From Streptomyces sp. CB02959 (GTDB lineage Bacteria > Actinomycetota > Actinomycetes > Streptomycetales > Streptomycetaceae), in NCBI RefSeq assembly GCF_002803155.1, contig NZ_NNBP01000001.1:558001-622000 (forward strand): a DNA stretch of 64,000 nt, in the 5' to 3' direction. A program made the translations under genes and the position numbers. Below, one piece after another: positions 35,300-44,736 of this stretch (within the stretch, counting starts at the first letter, position 1; the number at the start of each line of letters is the position of its first letter). The notes under the pieces were generated by a model, which was given only the letters and a program-made list of their open reading frames with translations, was not told the origin of the DNA and did not search any database.

Positions 35300-36454
35300 A
35301 TGCGCACTCGCCCCCGCCCCCGCTTTCGGCCCCGCGCCACCGCCGCCGTCGCCGCCCTGACCGCCGCGCTCGCCCTCACCGCGGGTTGCGCCGCCGGTCC
35401 CGACCCCGCCGCCCCCGCCAAGCCGCGCACCATCAAGGCCGTACGGGGCTGCGGCGCCCCCTCCTGGACCGACCCCGCCGACCTCTCCCCCGGCCGCGCA
35501 CCGGCCCGCTGCGCCAAGGGGACCCCGGCTCCCGCCCCCCTCACCAGGCACCGCACCCTCACCGTCGCCACCGGCACCCTGAGCGCCGAGTACGTCGCCC
35601 CCCTGCGGGTCGCCCTGGCCAAGGGCGAGTTCCGCAAGGAGGGCCTGGACGTCCGGCTGAAGGTGCTACCGACCCCGGACGCCCTGCCGCTGCTGGCCAA
35701 GGGCGACCTGGACGCCCTCTGGGCGGCGCCGGAAGCCGCCGTGGTCAACGGCGTCAACGGCGGCTTCGACATCCGCTGGGTGGCGGGGAACTTCTCCCCC
35801 GGCCCGAAGTCCCGGAGCGGCCTGTGGGTGCGGCTCAAGAACGGGCAGAACGCGTCCTCGGCCTCCCTCAAGGGCACGACGCTGGGCACCATGATCGGCA
35901 AGGGCTCGGTGATCATGTACCCGATGGACCGGGCGTTCGCCGCCCACGGCGCCGGCCTGGACTCCGTCACCTTCCAGCAGCTCGGCTCCGCCGACGTCCT
36001 CACCGCGCTGACCGGCGGAGGCGTGGACTCCGCCTGGCTGCTGGACCCGGTGTGGCGCCAGGTGGACGGCAACCCGCAGTACGCCTTCCTCGGCGGCCAG
36101 CCGCAGGGCGAACCGCTCGGCGGCGCGCTGTACGGCCCGAACCTGCTCCAGAAGGACCCGGACGCCGGCGTCGCCTTCCTCCGCGCCTACATCCGCACCG
36201 TCAACACCTACTTCGCCGGCGACTACAAGGCGGACCGGGCCTTCGTCACGGAACTGGCCGGGCTGCTGAAGGTGGACCCGAAGATCCTTGAGTCGGTACC
36301 CCCGCTCCGGATGGACTGGGAGATCAGGAAGGGCACCACCGACCGGCTCCAACGGGCCTACCGTGACGCCGGCGTCACCAAGGGGGCGCCGCTGCCGGAG
36401 AACAAGCTCGTGGACCGCGACCTGTACGCGGAGGCGGTCGGGCACCGCCCGTAG
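35300..36454 (+). CDS. substrate-binding lipoprotein of the same ABC importer
   Basis: 384 residues. Basic start MRTRPRPRFRPR, hydrophobic stretch, lipobox LTAGC: a lipoprotein. Residues about 45-80 form an extra segment with two Cys (RGCGAPSW and ARCAKG) before the SsuA/NrtA-like lobes begin (RTLTVATGTLSAEYVAPLRVAL). The binding pocket residues cannot be assigned, so nitrate, sulfonate, taurine, thiamine precursor or another organic anion all remain possible. GGAGG precedes the ATG. A bidirectional terminator lies between it and a tRNA gene. Confidence 0.88.
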   Translation: MRTRPRPRFRPRATAAVAALTAALALTAGCAAGPDPAAPAKPRTIKAVRGCGAPSWTDPADLSPGRAPARCAKGTPAPAPLTRHRTLTVATGTLSAEYVAPLRVALAKGEFRKEGLDVRLKVLPTPDALPLLAKGDLDALWAAPEAAVVNGVNGGFDIRWVAGNFSPGPKSRSGLWVRLKNGQNASSASLKGTTLGTMIGKGSVIMYPMDRAFAAHGAGLDSVTFQQLGSADVLTALTGGGVDSAWLLDPVWRQVDGNPQYAFLGGQPQGEPLGGALYGPNLLQKDPDAGVAFLRAYIRTVNTYFAGDYKADRAFVTELAGLLKVDPKILESVPPLRMDWEIRKGTTDRLQRAYRDAGVTKGAPLPENKLVDRDLYAEAVGHRP

Positions 36455-36473
36455 CCGGATACGCCGGATACGC

Positions 36474-36507
36474 CGAAGGCCCGGATCCTCAAGGATCCGG
36501 GCCTTCG
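36474..36507. terminator. bidirectional terminator between the ABC operon and tRNA-fMet
   Basis: CGAAGGCCCGGATCCT (36474-36489), then CA, then the exact complement AGGATCCGGGCCTTCG (36492-36507): a near-perfect 16-bp stem closing on a TCAA loop. It serves the lipoprotein gene on the plus strand and the tRNA on the minus strand. Confidence 0.85.
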
Positions 36508-36515
36508 ACTTGCAG

Positions 36516-36589
36516 TAGCGGGGACAGGATTTGAACCTGCGACCTCTGGGTTATGAGCCCAGCGAGCTACCGAGCTGCTCCACCCCGCG
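36516..36589 (-). tRNA. initiator tRNA-Met (CAT)
   Basis: 74 bases, cloverleaf complete, anticodon CAT at 36553-36555. The anticodon stem has the three G-C pairs typical of initiator tRNA (CTGGG-CTCATAA-CCCAG), and the first acceptor position is a C-T mismatch rather than a pair. The T-loop reads TTCAAAT. CCA is not encoded. Confidence 0.95.
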
Positions 36590-36723
36590 TCGTTGTGGGT
36601 TTACTGTAACCCCACCGCGACGACCAGCGCAAATCCCTTCCGCCCCGCCCGGGAACAGGGCCCGGGACCCGGTCCGCTCGACCGCGTCCCGGGCACCGGA
36701 GCCACCGGCCCCGCCCGCCGGCG

Positions 36724-38559
36724 TCAGGCGCTCAGCTCCTCCTGGAGCGCCGCCCGCAGCCGGGCCGCCCGCTCCGCCACCTCCGGCGGACCAAGTTCCA
36801 CGGCCCGCGCGCACCAGCGCTGGGCCTCCGCGAGCGCCCCACGACGGGCGGCGATCAGCGCCAGCCGCAGCGCCGCCCGGCCGTGCCCGCTCTCGGCGGC
36901 GCGCTGCCACCACAGGGCGGCCTCGGGAAGGCTGCCCTCGCGGGCCAGCAGCAGCCCGAGGTTGAAGGCGCCGTTGCGGCTGCCGGCCTCGGCCGCCTCG
37001 CGGTACCAGGCCGCCGCCTCGACGGCGTCCCCGCGAGCCGCCGCGAACATGCCAACCCGGACCTGAGCGCGGCGGTGACCCTGCCGGGCGGCCCGCTCGT
37101 ACCACTGCCGGCTCTCTTCGTCCCCGGACCGCTCGCCGTCCGCCTCCGCGGACCGGCGGTCCAGGAGGTCGGCGAGCCGGAAGGCCGCCTCGGCGCTGCC
37201 GCCGCCGGCCGCGCAACGCAGGTTCCGCTCCGCGTCCGGGAGGTCGCCGTCGCGCAGCTGCGCTATGGCGACCTGGAGCGCCGCCTCGGTGTGCCCGGCG
37301 GCCGCCGCCCGCTCGTACCAGGAGCGCGCCAGCCGCTCCTCGCCGCGCCCGGCGAACAGGATGCCGAGGTTGAACGCGGCGTCCACGCTGCCGGCTTCGG
37401 CCGCCTTGGAGAACCACGGCTCGGCCCCGGAGGCGTCGCCGCGCTGGAGCAGCAGGATGGCCAGCGCGTTGGCGGCCTCGCGGTGGCCGGCGTAGGCGGC
37501 GCGGCGGTACCACTGCTCGCCCTGGCCGGCCCGGCCCTGCTCGGCGCAGAGCAGGCCGAGGTTGTAGGCGCCGTTGACGTCCCCGGCGTCCAGCGCGGCG
37601 CGGTACCAGCGCTCGGCGGTCTGGAGTTCACCGCGGTCGGCATGGAGCGCGCCCAGGGCGTTGGCGGCGTTGCCGTCGCCGTCCTGGGCCGCCCGCCGCC
37701 ACCACTCCGCGGCGCTCTCCTCGTCCCCCGCGTCACGCAGCAGGAAGCCCAGCGCGCAGGCGGCACGGGCCTCGCCGTCCTTGGCCGCGGAGAGGTACCA
37801 GCGGCCGGCCTCCTGGATGTCGCCGCGCTCCTCCAGCAGCGCGCCGAGTTGCAGCGCGGCCCGCCGGTGGCCGCGGGCGGCGGCCTGCCGGTACCACTGC
37901 TCGGCCTCGGCCTGCTGGGTCAACTCCCCGTAGGCGGGCACCGCCCGGCGGTCGGCGTCGCGGCCGCCCTCGATGACCCGGGCGAGCCGGTACGCGGCCT
38001 CGCGGTGACCGCGCTCGGCGGCGGCGCGGAACCAGCGCTCGGCGCCGATGTCCCCGCGGTGCTCCAAGAGGTCGGCGAGGGCGTACGCGCCCAGGTAGTG
38101 GCCGGACTCGGCGGACTGGCGCAGCCAGTACTCGGCTGCCGGTTCGTCGCCTCGCTCGCGGTAGTGGCGCCCCAGGGCGTGCGCCGCGGCGGCGGATCCG
38201 GCGACGGCGGCGATCCGCCACCAGCCGGCGGCCTCGTCGGCGTAGCCCCGCTGGTGCAGGAGGACGCCGAGGTTGTTGGCCGCGGCCCGGTCCCCGGCGG
38301 CGGCCGCGGAGCGGAGATACGGCTCGGCTCCGTCGAGGTCGGCGCGGCGCAGCAGCATCGCACCCAGTGCGCTCATGGCGGCGGTGTCGCCCGCCTCGGC
38401 GGCGCGGCGGTACCCGGTCTCGGTCACCGCGTCGGACGCCTCGGCCGTGCTGTCGGCCTCCATCGCGTCCATCGTCATCTCGGAATCGCGCCCCTCATCG
38501 GGCGCCTGCACAAACCTGTCCGTCTCCAACAACCTTGCCTTGTCCCCCATAAGAACCAT
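36724..38559 (-). CDS. Sel1-like repeat protein
   Basis: 611 residues. After about 45 acidic N-terminal residues the protein consists of about 16 Sel1-type repeats of 32-36 residues, e.g. RSAAAAGDRAAANNLGVLL and RAALDAGDVNGAYNLGLL. Such solenoids are protein-interaction scaffolds. No signal or membrane segment is seen, so it is cytoplasmic. The start at 38559 has AGGTGA seven bases before it; a second ATG at 38550 is possible. The gene lies between two identical initiator tRNA genes on the same strand. Its partner is unknown. Confidence 0.88.
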   Translation of the reverse strand: MVLMGDKARLLETDRFVQAPDEGRDSEMTMDAMEADSTAEASDAVTETGYRRAAEAGDTAAMSALGAMLLRRADLDGAEPYLRSAAAAGDRAAANNLGVLLHQRGYADEAAGWWRIAAVAGSAAAAHALGRHYRERGDEPAAEYWLRQSAESGHYLGAYALADLLEHRGDIGAERWFRAAAERGHREAAYRLARVIEGGRDADRRAVPAYGELTQQAEAEQWYRQAAARGHRRAALQLGALLEERGDIQEAGRWYLSAAKDGEARAACALGFLLRDAGDEESAAEWWRRAAQDGDGNAANALGALHADRGELQTAERWYRAALDAGDVNGAYNLGLLCAEQGRAGQGEQWYRRAAYAGHREAANALAILLLQRGDASGAEPWFSKAAEAGSVDAAFNLGILFAGRGEERLARSWYERAAAAGHTEAALQVAIAQLRDGDLPDAERNLRCAAGGGSAEAAFRLADLLDRRSAEADGERSGDEESRQWYERAARQGHRRAQVRVGMFAAARGDAVEAAAWYREAAEAGSRNGAFNLGLLLAREGSLPEAALWWQRAAESGHGRAALRLALIAARRGALAEAQRWCARAVELGPPEVAERAARLRAALQEELSA

Positions 38560-38726
38560 CGTCGCATCACCTGTAACCCGCGTACACCTGGTATACCGCA
38601 GCCGGTGAGGTCACTTCAGCGGTTTGTCGACTTCCCGACACGGCGACATGCCAAACTCAAGCACACAGCTTTCCCCCATGGGTTTTCCGACCCGCCCCTG
38701 ACGAGCTTTGACCCGAACGCATGACA

Positions 38727-38757
38727 AAGGCCCGGATTCTCAAGGAATCCGGGCCTT
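38727..38757 (-). terminator. terminator of the second tRNA-fMet gene
   Basis: AAGGCCCGGATTC (38727-38739), loop TCAAG, GAATCCGGGCCTT (38745-38757). Nearly the same sequence as the hairpin at 36474-36507, with the central ATCC/GGAT changed to ATTC/GAAT while pairing is kept. Confidence 0.8.
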
Positions 38758-38767
38758 GGTCTTTCAG

Positions 38768-38841
38768 TAGCGGGGACAGGATTTGAACCTGCGACCTCTG
38801 GGTTATGAGCCCAGCGAGCTACCGAGCTGCTCCACCCCGCG
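38768..38841 (-). tRNA. initiator tRNA-Met (CAT), second copy
   Basis: Identical over the 74-base tRNA to the copy at 36516-36589, anticodon CAT at 38815-38817. The same C-T mismatch at the first acceptor position and the three G-C anticodon-stem pairs mark an initiator. CCA not encoded. It is followed by its own hairpin. Confidence 0.95.
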
Positions 38842-38949
38842 CCGTTGTGACTCCAACGTATCACGCCACGGGGGCCACTCTTGACACACGGGCCCCGGTG
38901 GCCGCCGGTTCGCACCGGCGGCCACCGGACCTCGGTCCGCGGCAGCGGC

Positions 38950-41841
38950 TCAACTGCCCGACTTGCCGCCCTTCTCGGACGCCTTGGCCGCCCGGTCCAG
39001 CGCGGCCTTCAGCTTCTTCTGGGCCTCGCCGTACGCGCCCCAGTCGCCGGCCACCCGTGCCTTCTCACCGTCGTCGTACGCCTTCTCGGCGTCCGAGAGG
39101 GCCTGCTGCACGGTCTGGCCGGACGGCGGCGGCTGCTCGCCGGTCTGACCGCCGCCGGGCGGGGTCTCCGAGCCCGTGCTCGGCGCCTTCTTGCCGAAGA
39201 CGACGTCGAGCGCATCCTTGAGGCTGTTCTCCAGGACGGGCTTGCTGTCGCCGTAGCTCACCAACACCTTCTTCAGGAGCGGGTAGTTGGTGTTGGCGCC
39301 GCGCAGGTAGACCGGTTCGACGTAGAGCAGCCCGCCGTCCAGGGGGACGGTCAGCAGGTTGCCGTACTCGATCTCCGAGTCGCCGAACTTCTTGAGGATG
39401 TTCAGCTCGTTGGCGATCGTCGGGTCGGAGTTGAACTTCGACTGGGCCAGCTGCGGGCCCGGCACCGGTGTCTGCGCGGGCAGCTTCAGCAGTCTGATCT
39501 TGCCGTACTCGGAGCTCGTCGCATCGGCGTCGACCGCCATGAAGGCGCCCAGGTTGTCCTTCTTGTTGGGCGTGAAGGTCGTCGTCAGCGAGAACGCCTG
39601 TTCCTTCTGGTCGGGCATCTTCATGCTCAGGTAGTACGGCGGCACCGCGTTGCCCGACTTGGTGGTCGGGTCGCTGGGGATCTGCCAGCGCTCCGAACCG
39701 GTGTAGAAGGTGCCCGGGTCGGTGACGTGGTACGTGGTCAGCAGCTGGCGCTGCACCTTGAAGAGGTCCTGCGGGTACCGCAGGTGGGCCTCCAGGTCCG
39801 GGCTGATGGAGCTCTTCTTCTCGACCGTGCCGGGGAACGCCTTCATCCAGGTCTTGAGGACCGGGTCCTTGGTGTCCCACTGGTAGAGCTTGACCGTGCC
39901 GTCGTACGCGTCGACCGTCGCCTTGACGGAGTTGCGGATGTAGTTGACCTGGTTCTGCTGGGCCACCACCGCCCGCTGGCCGTCGGTGAGCGAGTCGGCG
40001 GTGCTGTCCCCGAGGGTGGTGCGCGAGGCGTATGGGTAGCCGTTGCTGGTGGTGTACGCGTCCACGATCCACTGGATCCGGCCGTCGATCACCGCCGGGT
40101 AGGCGTCGCCGTCGATGGTCAGCCAGGGGGCGACGGACTCGACGCGCTCCTTGGGCGTGCGGTTGTACAGGATCCGCGAGCCGTCGCCGATCGCGCCGGA
40201 GTACAGGATCTGCGGCTCCCCGAACGCCACCGCGTACGCGGCGCGGTTGATCGGGTTGGACAGGCTGACCCCGCTCTTGCCCTGGTAGCGGTAGCTCTTC
40301 TCACCGCTGTCGTCGGAGTAGTCCAGCTCCTGCTGCGGCCCGCCCACGATGGAGTACTGGGTGGTCTTCTCGCCGTAGTAGACGCGCTGTTCGTGCGGCG
40401 GGAGCTGCCCCTTGGACGGCAGGTCCGACTCGGTGTACTGGGGGCCGCCGCCGTCGGCGATCTCGGTCCCCTTGGCGGTGACCGCGCCGTAGCCGTGGGT
40501 GTACTTGAAGTGGTCGTTGATCCAGTTGCGCTCGGGGATGCCGGCGATGTTCAGCTCGCGCAGGCCGATGACGGTGTCCTGCTCCTTGCCGTCCTTGTCC
40601 TTGTACCGGTCGACGTCCAGGGTGGACGGGAACTGGTAGTAGGCCCGCACCTGCTGCTGTTGCTGGAAGGCCGGCGAGACCACGTTCGGGTCCAGCAGGC
40701 GCATGCTGGCGGTGGTGTCCGCCTCGTCCCGGAGCCGCTGGCTGTCCTCCTTGGTGGCCGGCTTGTTGTTGCCCTTGTAGGGCGTCACCTCGGAGTCCTG
40801 GATGTCGTACGCGTCCCGGGTCGCCTTGATGTTCTGCTTGATGTACGGCGCTTCCTTGGCCTGCTCGTTCGGCTGGACCTGGAACTTCTGGACGATCGCC
40901 GGGTAGAGCCCGCCGATCAGCACGGCGGAGAGCACCATCAGGCCGAACCCGATCACCGGCAGCTGCCAGGTGCGCCGCCAGAGGGTGGCGAAGAACAGGA
41001 CCGCGCAGATCGCCGCGATGAAGAACAGGATGGTCTTCGCCGGGAGATAGGCGTTGGCGTCGACGTAGCGCAGACCGGTCCAGTTGTCGGCCGATTTCAG
41101 GCCGCTGGACTTCACCGCCAGGCCGTACCGGTCGAGCCAGTAGGCGATCGCCTTCAGGGAGACGAAGATGCCCAGCAGCACCGAGAGGTGGCCGGTGGCG
41201 GCGGCGGTCGCCCGCGAACCGGGGCTGGTCAGCCGCAGCCCGCCGTAGAGGTAGTGGGTGAGCGCGGCGGCCACCAGGGACAGCACCGCACAGGCGAAGC
41301 CGAAGCTCAACAGGAAGCGGTACCAGGGCAGATCGAAGGCGTAGAACGAGACGTCCTTGTGGAACTGCGGGTCCGTCGTGCCGAACGGGACGCCGTTGAC
41401 CCACTGGAGCCACGTGCGCCACTCACCGGAGGCGGAGGCCCCGGCGATCAGCCCGATCACCGCGGTGACCGCGACCAGCGCCCACTTCTTGAACGGGGCG
41501 ACGCCCATGCGGTAGCGGTCCAGGCTCTGCTGCTCCATGGACATCGCGCTGAGCGGCGGCCGCAGCCGGTGCGCCAGCCAGATGTTGACGCCGACGGCGA
41601 CCGCCATCACGACGCCGAAGGCGAAGAACAGACCGATCTTGGTCCGCAGGGTGGTGGTGAAGACCGAGGAGAAGTGGACCGACCGGTACCAGAGCCAGTC
41701 GGTCCAGAATCCCGAGAACATCACGAAGAGCATGGCCAATACGGCCAGCACGCCCAACGTCATGAGCAGGGTCCGCAGCCGTCGCGACGGTCGGCCGACT
41801 CTGATCCGTGGCCCGGTGGGGCCTCCGCCGCGGTCCGGCAT
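38950..41841 (-). CDS. UPF0182 family membrane protein
   Basis: 963 residues. The first 320 or so hold about seven membrane helices (first [19 protein letters not shown]); the rest is a large extracytoplasmic domain (for example [20 protein letters not shown]) ending in a Pro/Gly-rich linker ([12 protein letters not shown]) and a helical tail. The family is conserved across actinobacteria and some other phyla, with no established function. ATG at 41841 gives [12 protein letters not shown], the known start of the S. coelicolor homologue; a longer frame to 41919 is not used. Divergent from the PPA1309-family gene. Confidence 0.93.
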   Translation of the reverse strand: MPDRGGGPTGPRIRVGRPSRRLRTLLMTLGVLAVLAMLFVMFSGFWTDWLWYRSVHFSSVFTTTLRTKIGLFFAFGVVMAVAVGVNIWLAHRLRPPLSAMSMEQQSLDRYRMGVAPFKKWALVAVTAVIGLIAGASASGEWRTWLQWVNGVPFGTTDPQFHKDVSFYAFDLPWYRFLLSFGFACAVLSLVAAALTHYLYGGLRLTSPGSRATAAATGHLSVLLGIFVSLKAIAYWLDRYGLAVKSSGLKSADNWTGLRYVDANAYLPAKTILFFIAAICAVLFFATLWRRTWQLPVIGFGLMVLSAVLIGGLYPAIVQKFQVQPNEQAKEAPYIKQNIKATRDAYDIQDSEVTPYKGNNKPATKEDSQRLRDEADTTASMRLLDPNVVSPAFQQQQQVRAYYQFPSTLDVDRYKDKDGKEQDTVIGLRELNIAGIPERNWINDHFKYTHGYGAVTAKGTEIADGGGPQYTESDLPSKGQLPPHEQRVYYGEKTTQYSIVGGPQQELDYSDDSGEKSYRYQGKSGVSLSNPINRAAYAVAFGEPQILYSGAIGDGSRILYNRTPKERVESVAPWLTIDGDAYPAVIDGRIQWIVDAYTTSNGYPYASRTTLGDSTADSLTDGQRAVVAQQNQVNYIRNSVKATVDAYDGTVKLYQWDTKDPVLKTWMKAFPGTVEKKSSISPDLEAHLRYPQDLFKVQRQLLTTYHVTDPGTFYTGSERWQIPSDPTTKSGNAVPPYYLSMKMPDQKEQAFSLTTTFTPNKKDNLGAFMAVDADATSSEYGKIRLLKLPAQTPVPGPQLAQSKFNSDPTIANELNILKKFGDSEIEYGNLLTVPLDGGLLYVEPVYLRGANTNYPLLKKVLVSYGDSKPVLENSLKDALDVVFGKKAPSTGSETPPGGGQTGEQPPPSGQTVQQALSDAEKAYDDGEKARVAGDWGAYGEAQKKLKAALDRAAKASEKGGKSGS

Positions 41842-41968
41842 CTGGAAAGCCAAGGTGCGCACCTCGAAGTTCGCTGTCGTGTGGGGCGGGCCCGGCGATA
41901 GTAGGACCCAGTGATGCAACTTACGACGGCTTTACTCGGTTCCCGATTTCCGGGGTTCACAAGGCACG

Positions 41969-42532
41969 ATGTTGGGCATGACCAACCTCCCCGTTGACGG
42001 CACCCCGCTCGCCGCCGACCCGCTGACCCGTGCGGTACTCGAAATCGACGAGTACACCGCCGGGCTCGGCTGGGATCAGCCCGCCCGTTTGTTCGCCCTC
42101 GTCGACACCGCCAAGCTCCTTGCGCAGGAGCCCTCGCTCGCCGCCCAGCTGGGCATCGACGAGTCCGCCGACGCCTCCCTGACCCCCATCGAGCAGGACG
42201 AGATCCCGGCCGGCGCGCCGCTGGACGAGTTCCTCGCCACCATCGCCTGGCCGGACGCCGTCGTCGGCTGCGCCTTGACCGTGGAGCGCCTGATGCTCCC
42301 GCCGTCCGCCGAGAAGGCCGAGCCGGCGGGCATGTCCGAGAAGCAGCTCGCCAAGTGGGTCGCCGAGCACCCCGAGCGCCAGGAGGTGCGGATGACGGTG
42401 GCCGTCCTCCGGGACGGCGCCCGCGAATCGGCGCTGCGGCTGCGCGAGAAGGACTCCACGTCCGAGGTGCTGACCGGCAAGACGCTGGTCCCCGGCCTCG
42501 CGGACGCGCTGGCGGCGACCTTCGAGGAGTAG
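41969..42532 (+). CDS. PPA1309 family protein
   Basis: 187 residues, conserved actinobacterial family of unknown function. Characteristic stretches are LTRAVLEIDEYTAGLGWDQPARLFALVDT at the N-terminus and WPDAVVGCALTVERLMLPP in the middle. No membrane or signal segment. ATG at 41969 has AAGG upstream; ATG at 41978 (MTNLPVDG) is an equally possible start. It is divergent from UPF0182 and converges with the YlbL-like protease gene, an order shared by other streptomycetes. Confidence 0.85.
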   Translation: MLGMTNLPVDGTPLAADPLTRAVLEIDEYTAGLGWDQPARLFALVDTAKLLAQEPSLAAQLGIDESADASLTPIEQDEIPAGAPLDEFLATIAWPDAVVGCALTVERLMLPPSAEKAEPAGMSEKQLAKWVAEHPERQEVRMTVAVLRDGARESALRLREKDSTSEVLTGKTLVPGLADALAATFEE

Positions 42533-42570
42533 CCGCACGGCGGGCCGGACGGCCCGCCGGTCGCCCCCCG

Positions 42571-43665
42571 CTAACGGCCTGCCGGGCTGCAGCTCGGCAG
42601 GCCGGCGGTGTCGTTCTTGCGGATCTTCTCCAGCGCCTGCACCGCGTCTCCTATGGTGCTGACCTTGACCAGCCGGAGCCCGCTGGGGGTGTCCTTCGCC
42701 GCGGCCGCGCAGTTCTCCTTGGGCGTCAGGAAGAACTCCGCGCCCTTGTCCCGCGCGCCGATCGTCTTCATCGAGATGCCGCCGATCGGGCCGACCTTGC
42801 CCTGGTCGTCGATCGTGCCGGTGCCGGCGATGAACTTGCCGCCGGTCAGACCCCCGCCGGGCGTGAGCTTGTCGACGATGCCGAGCGCGAACATCAGGCC
42901 GGCGCTCGGGCCGCCGACGTCGGCGAGCTTCACGTCGATGGGGAACGGGAAGATGTGGTCCACCTGGGCCTGGATGCCCACCACCGCACGGCCGCCGTCC
43001 GCCGCGGTGGCGATCGTGATCTGCTTGCCGGGGCCCTCGGGCCGCTTGCCCTGCTTCTCCGCCGCGGCCGCCTCCTTGGCGGGGATGACGGTGAAGACCA
43101 CCTTCTCGCCCGGCTTGTGCCGGGTGACGAACTTGGCGACGTCGCCGCTCTGCTGGACGCTCTGGCCGTCCACCGCCTTGATCACGTCACCGGCGTGCAG
43201 CAGCCCGTCGGCCGGCTTGTCCTTGACGACGGCCCCCACGACGGTCTGACTGGCGACCGGGATGTGCAGCTGCTGGAGCGCGGCGGTCTTGGCGCTCTCC
43301 TGGGACTGAGTGAACTCCTCGGCGTTCTGCTGATCGGCCTGCTCGGCCGTCTGGCCCTCCGGGTAGAGCGTCTTGTGCGGCACCACCGCACTGCTCGGGT
43401 CCAGCCAGCCGTAGACCGCCTCGAAGAGGTTCATGTTGTAGTCCGGCCCGGTGACCCGGACCGTGGTCATGTTGAGATTCCCGGTCGTCGGATAGGTCTT
43501 CCGGCCGGAGATCTGGAGGACCGGCTCACCGTTGTGGTCGCCGAGGGTGTTGACCGTCGGGCCCGGCGACATCTCGGAATACGGAACGGGGATCAGCACC
43601 CCGGCACAGAGCAGCGCGATCAGCATCAGGGTCGAGGCGAGCAGCGTCGCGGTGCGGCGTGGCAT
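42571..43665 (-). CDS. YlbL-like PDZ/Lon-type serine protease
   Basis: 364 residues. One N-terminal membrane anchor (about 8-27), a PDZ domain (about 140-210, GLLHAGDVIKAVDGQSV), then a Lon S16 proteolytic domain with the Ser-Lys dyad S254 (GGPSAGLMF) and K300 (GGISMKTIG). The catalytic part should lie outside the membrane. In B. subtilis YlbL degrades a cell division inhibitor after DNA damage; the streptomycete role is not established. A 67-residue membrane protein gene lies 90 bases upstream. Confidence 0.92.
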   Translation of the reverse strand: MPRRTATLLASTLMLIALLCAGVLIPVPYSEMSPGPTVNTLGDHNGEPVLQISGRKTYPTTGNLNMTTVRVTGPDYNMNLFEAVYGWLDPSSAVVPHKTLYPEGQTAEQADQQNAEEFTQSQESAKTAALQQLHIPVASQTVVGAVVKDKPADGLLHAGDVIKAVDGQSVQQSGDVAKFVTRHKPGEKVVFTVIPAKEAAAAEKQGKRPEGPGKQITIATAADGGRAVVGIQAQVDHIFPFPIDVKLADVGGPSAGLMFALGIVDKLTPGGGLTGGKFIAGTGTIDDQGKVGPIGGISMKTIGARDKGAEFFLTPKENCAAAAKDTPSGLRLVKVSTIGDAVQALEKIRKNDTAGLPSCSPAGR

Positions 43666-43755
43666 GGAACGACAGTACGGGACGGGTATGACAACCGGCC
43701 CGCGGGGCCGTCCGTACGGGGACCGGCGGCCGCACCGGACCGGGCACCGGAGACG

Positions 43756-43959
43756 TCAGGCCGGTTCCGAGGCGTGCTCGGGGGCGGGCGCGGCCGAGGC
43801 GGGAGCGGCGTGCTCCTTCTCCATCGCGGCGCGGAACCGGGCGTAGCCCGCCAGCTCGGCGACGTCCCCGGACCGGCGGTTGCGCATGGCCCAGCTGCTC
43901 CACAGCGCAGCGATCAGCCCGGCCAGCACCGGAATCAGCAGCCAGAGCAGCGCTCCCAT
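43756..43959 (-). CDS. small membrane protein, unknown
   Basis: 67 residues: one membrane helix (GALLWLLIPVLAGLIAALWSSW), then a basic turn MRNRRSG and an Ala/Glu/Pro tail. ATG at 43959 follows GGGAGGTCGCC. It is on the same strand as the YlbL-like gene and may be cotranscribed with it. No family recognised. The sequence 43960-44093 has no gene. Confidence 0.75.
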   Translation of the reverse strand: MGALLWLLIPVLAGLIAALWSSWAMRNRRSGDVAELAGYARFRAAMEKEHAAPASAAPAPEHASEPA

Positions 43960-44093
43960 GGCGACCTCCCTACCCCTTGCGCGCCCGCGATCGACAAATA
44001 AGCAGATTAACCATCTGCCAGGTCAACGCTGGTGCCGGGGAGCCGGTTACGCAACCGGAACCCGGGGTACCGGTTCGGCCCCGGAAGACGGCG

Positions 44094-44573
44094 CTACGCG
44101 CCGACCCACTCTTCCGTCCCGTCCGAGAACGTCTGGTGCTTCCAGATGGGGACCTCGTGCTTGAGGTCGTCGATCAGCTTGCGGCAGGCGGCGAACGCCT
44201 CGGCGCGGTGGGGGCAGGAGACCGCGACGACCACGGCCAGATCGCCGATGGCCAGATCGCCCACCCGGTGGACGGCGGCCAGCGCGCGGACCGGGTAGTC
44301 GGCGACGACCTTCTCGGCCACCCGGCGCAGCTCCTCCCCGGCGGTCGGGTGCGCGGAGTAGCCCAGTCCGTCGACGTCCGAGCCGCCGTCGTGCGAGCGG
44401 ACGGTGCCGACGAAGAGTGCGGTGCCGCCCGCCGCCTGGTCCCCGACGGCCGCGAAGACCTCGTCCACGGACAGCGCGCTGTCGCGGATCTCCAGGAGCC
44501 GGATGGGGTCCGCGGCGCCCTGCTCACCAGGGTGGTCGCGGCCGGTGGACGGGCGGGTGTGCGTGCCAGACAT
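44094..44573 (-). CDS. moaE: molybdopterin synthase catalytic subunit
   Basis: 159 residues. MoaE inserts dithiolene sulfur into precursor Z together with thiocarboxylated MoaD. Conserved parts: LFVGTVRSHDGG, VHRVGDLAIGD, SCPHRAEAFAACRKLIDDLKHEVPIWKHQ with the active-site Lys pair region. ATG at 44573 (MSGTHTRP) is preferred to the open frame from 44600. No other molybdenum cofactor gene is adjacent. Confidence 0.93.
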   Translation of the reverse strand: MSGTHTRPSTGRDHPGEQGAADPIRLLEIRDSALSVDEVFAAVGDQAAGGTALFVGTVRSHDGGSDVDGLGYSAHPTAGEELRRVAEKVVADYPVRALAAVHRVGDLAIGDLAVVVAVSCPHRAEAFAACRKLIDDLKHEVPIWKHQTFSDGTEEWVGA

Positions 44574-44736
44574 GGTCCCATCGTGCCGTACCGGGGGCAC
44601 CCCGGGGAATGGCCGTTTCCACCGGGGGTCCGGCGCCCCGTATGGAGGCTCGTACAGTCCACGGCCCTGGTGCCCGACCCCACCGGCCTACGGGACGGCC
44701 CACCGGACGGTCACCGGTCGGGCGGCCCCGGTGGCG

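Noticed and set aside
36516..38841. Integrated mobile element between the two tRNA genes
   Set aside because: No integrase, excisionase or transfer gene; the enclosed sequence is one Sel1-repeat gene. Both tRNAs are complete genes with their own terminators rather than attachment-site fragments.
38881..41901. Plus-strand open frame of 1006 codons antisense to the UPF0182 gene
   Set aside because: It would also cross tRNA-proximal sequence, has no SD and no recognisable domain; UPF0182 is certain.
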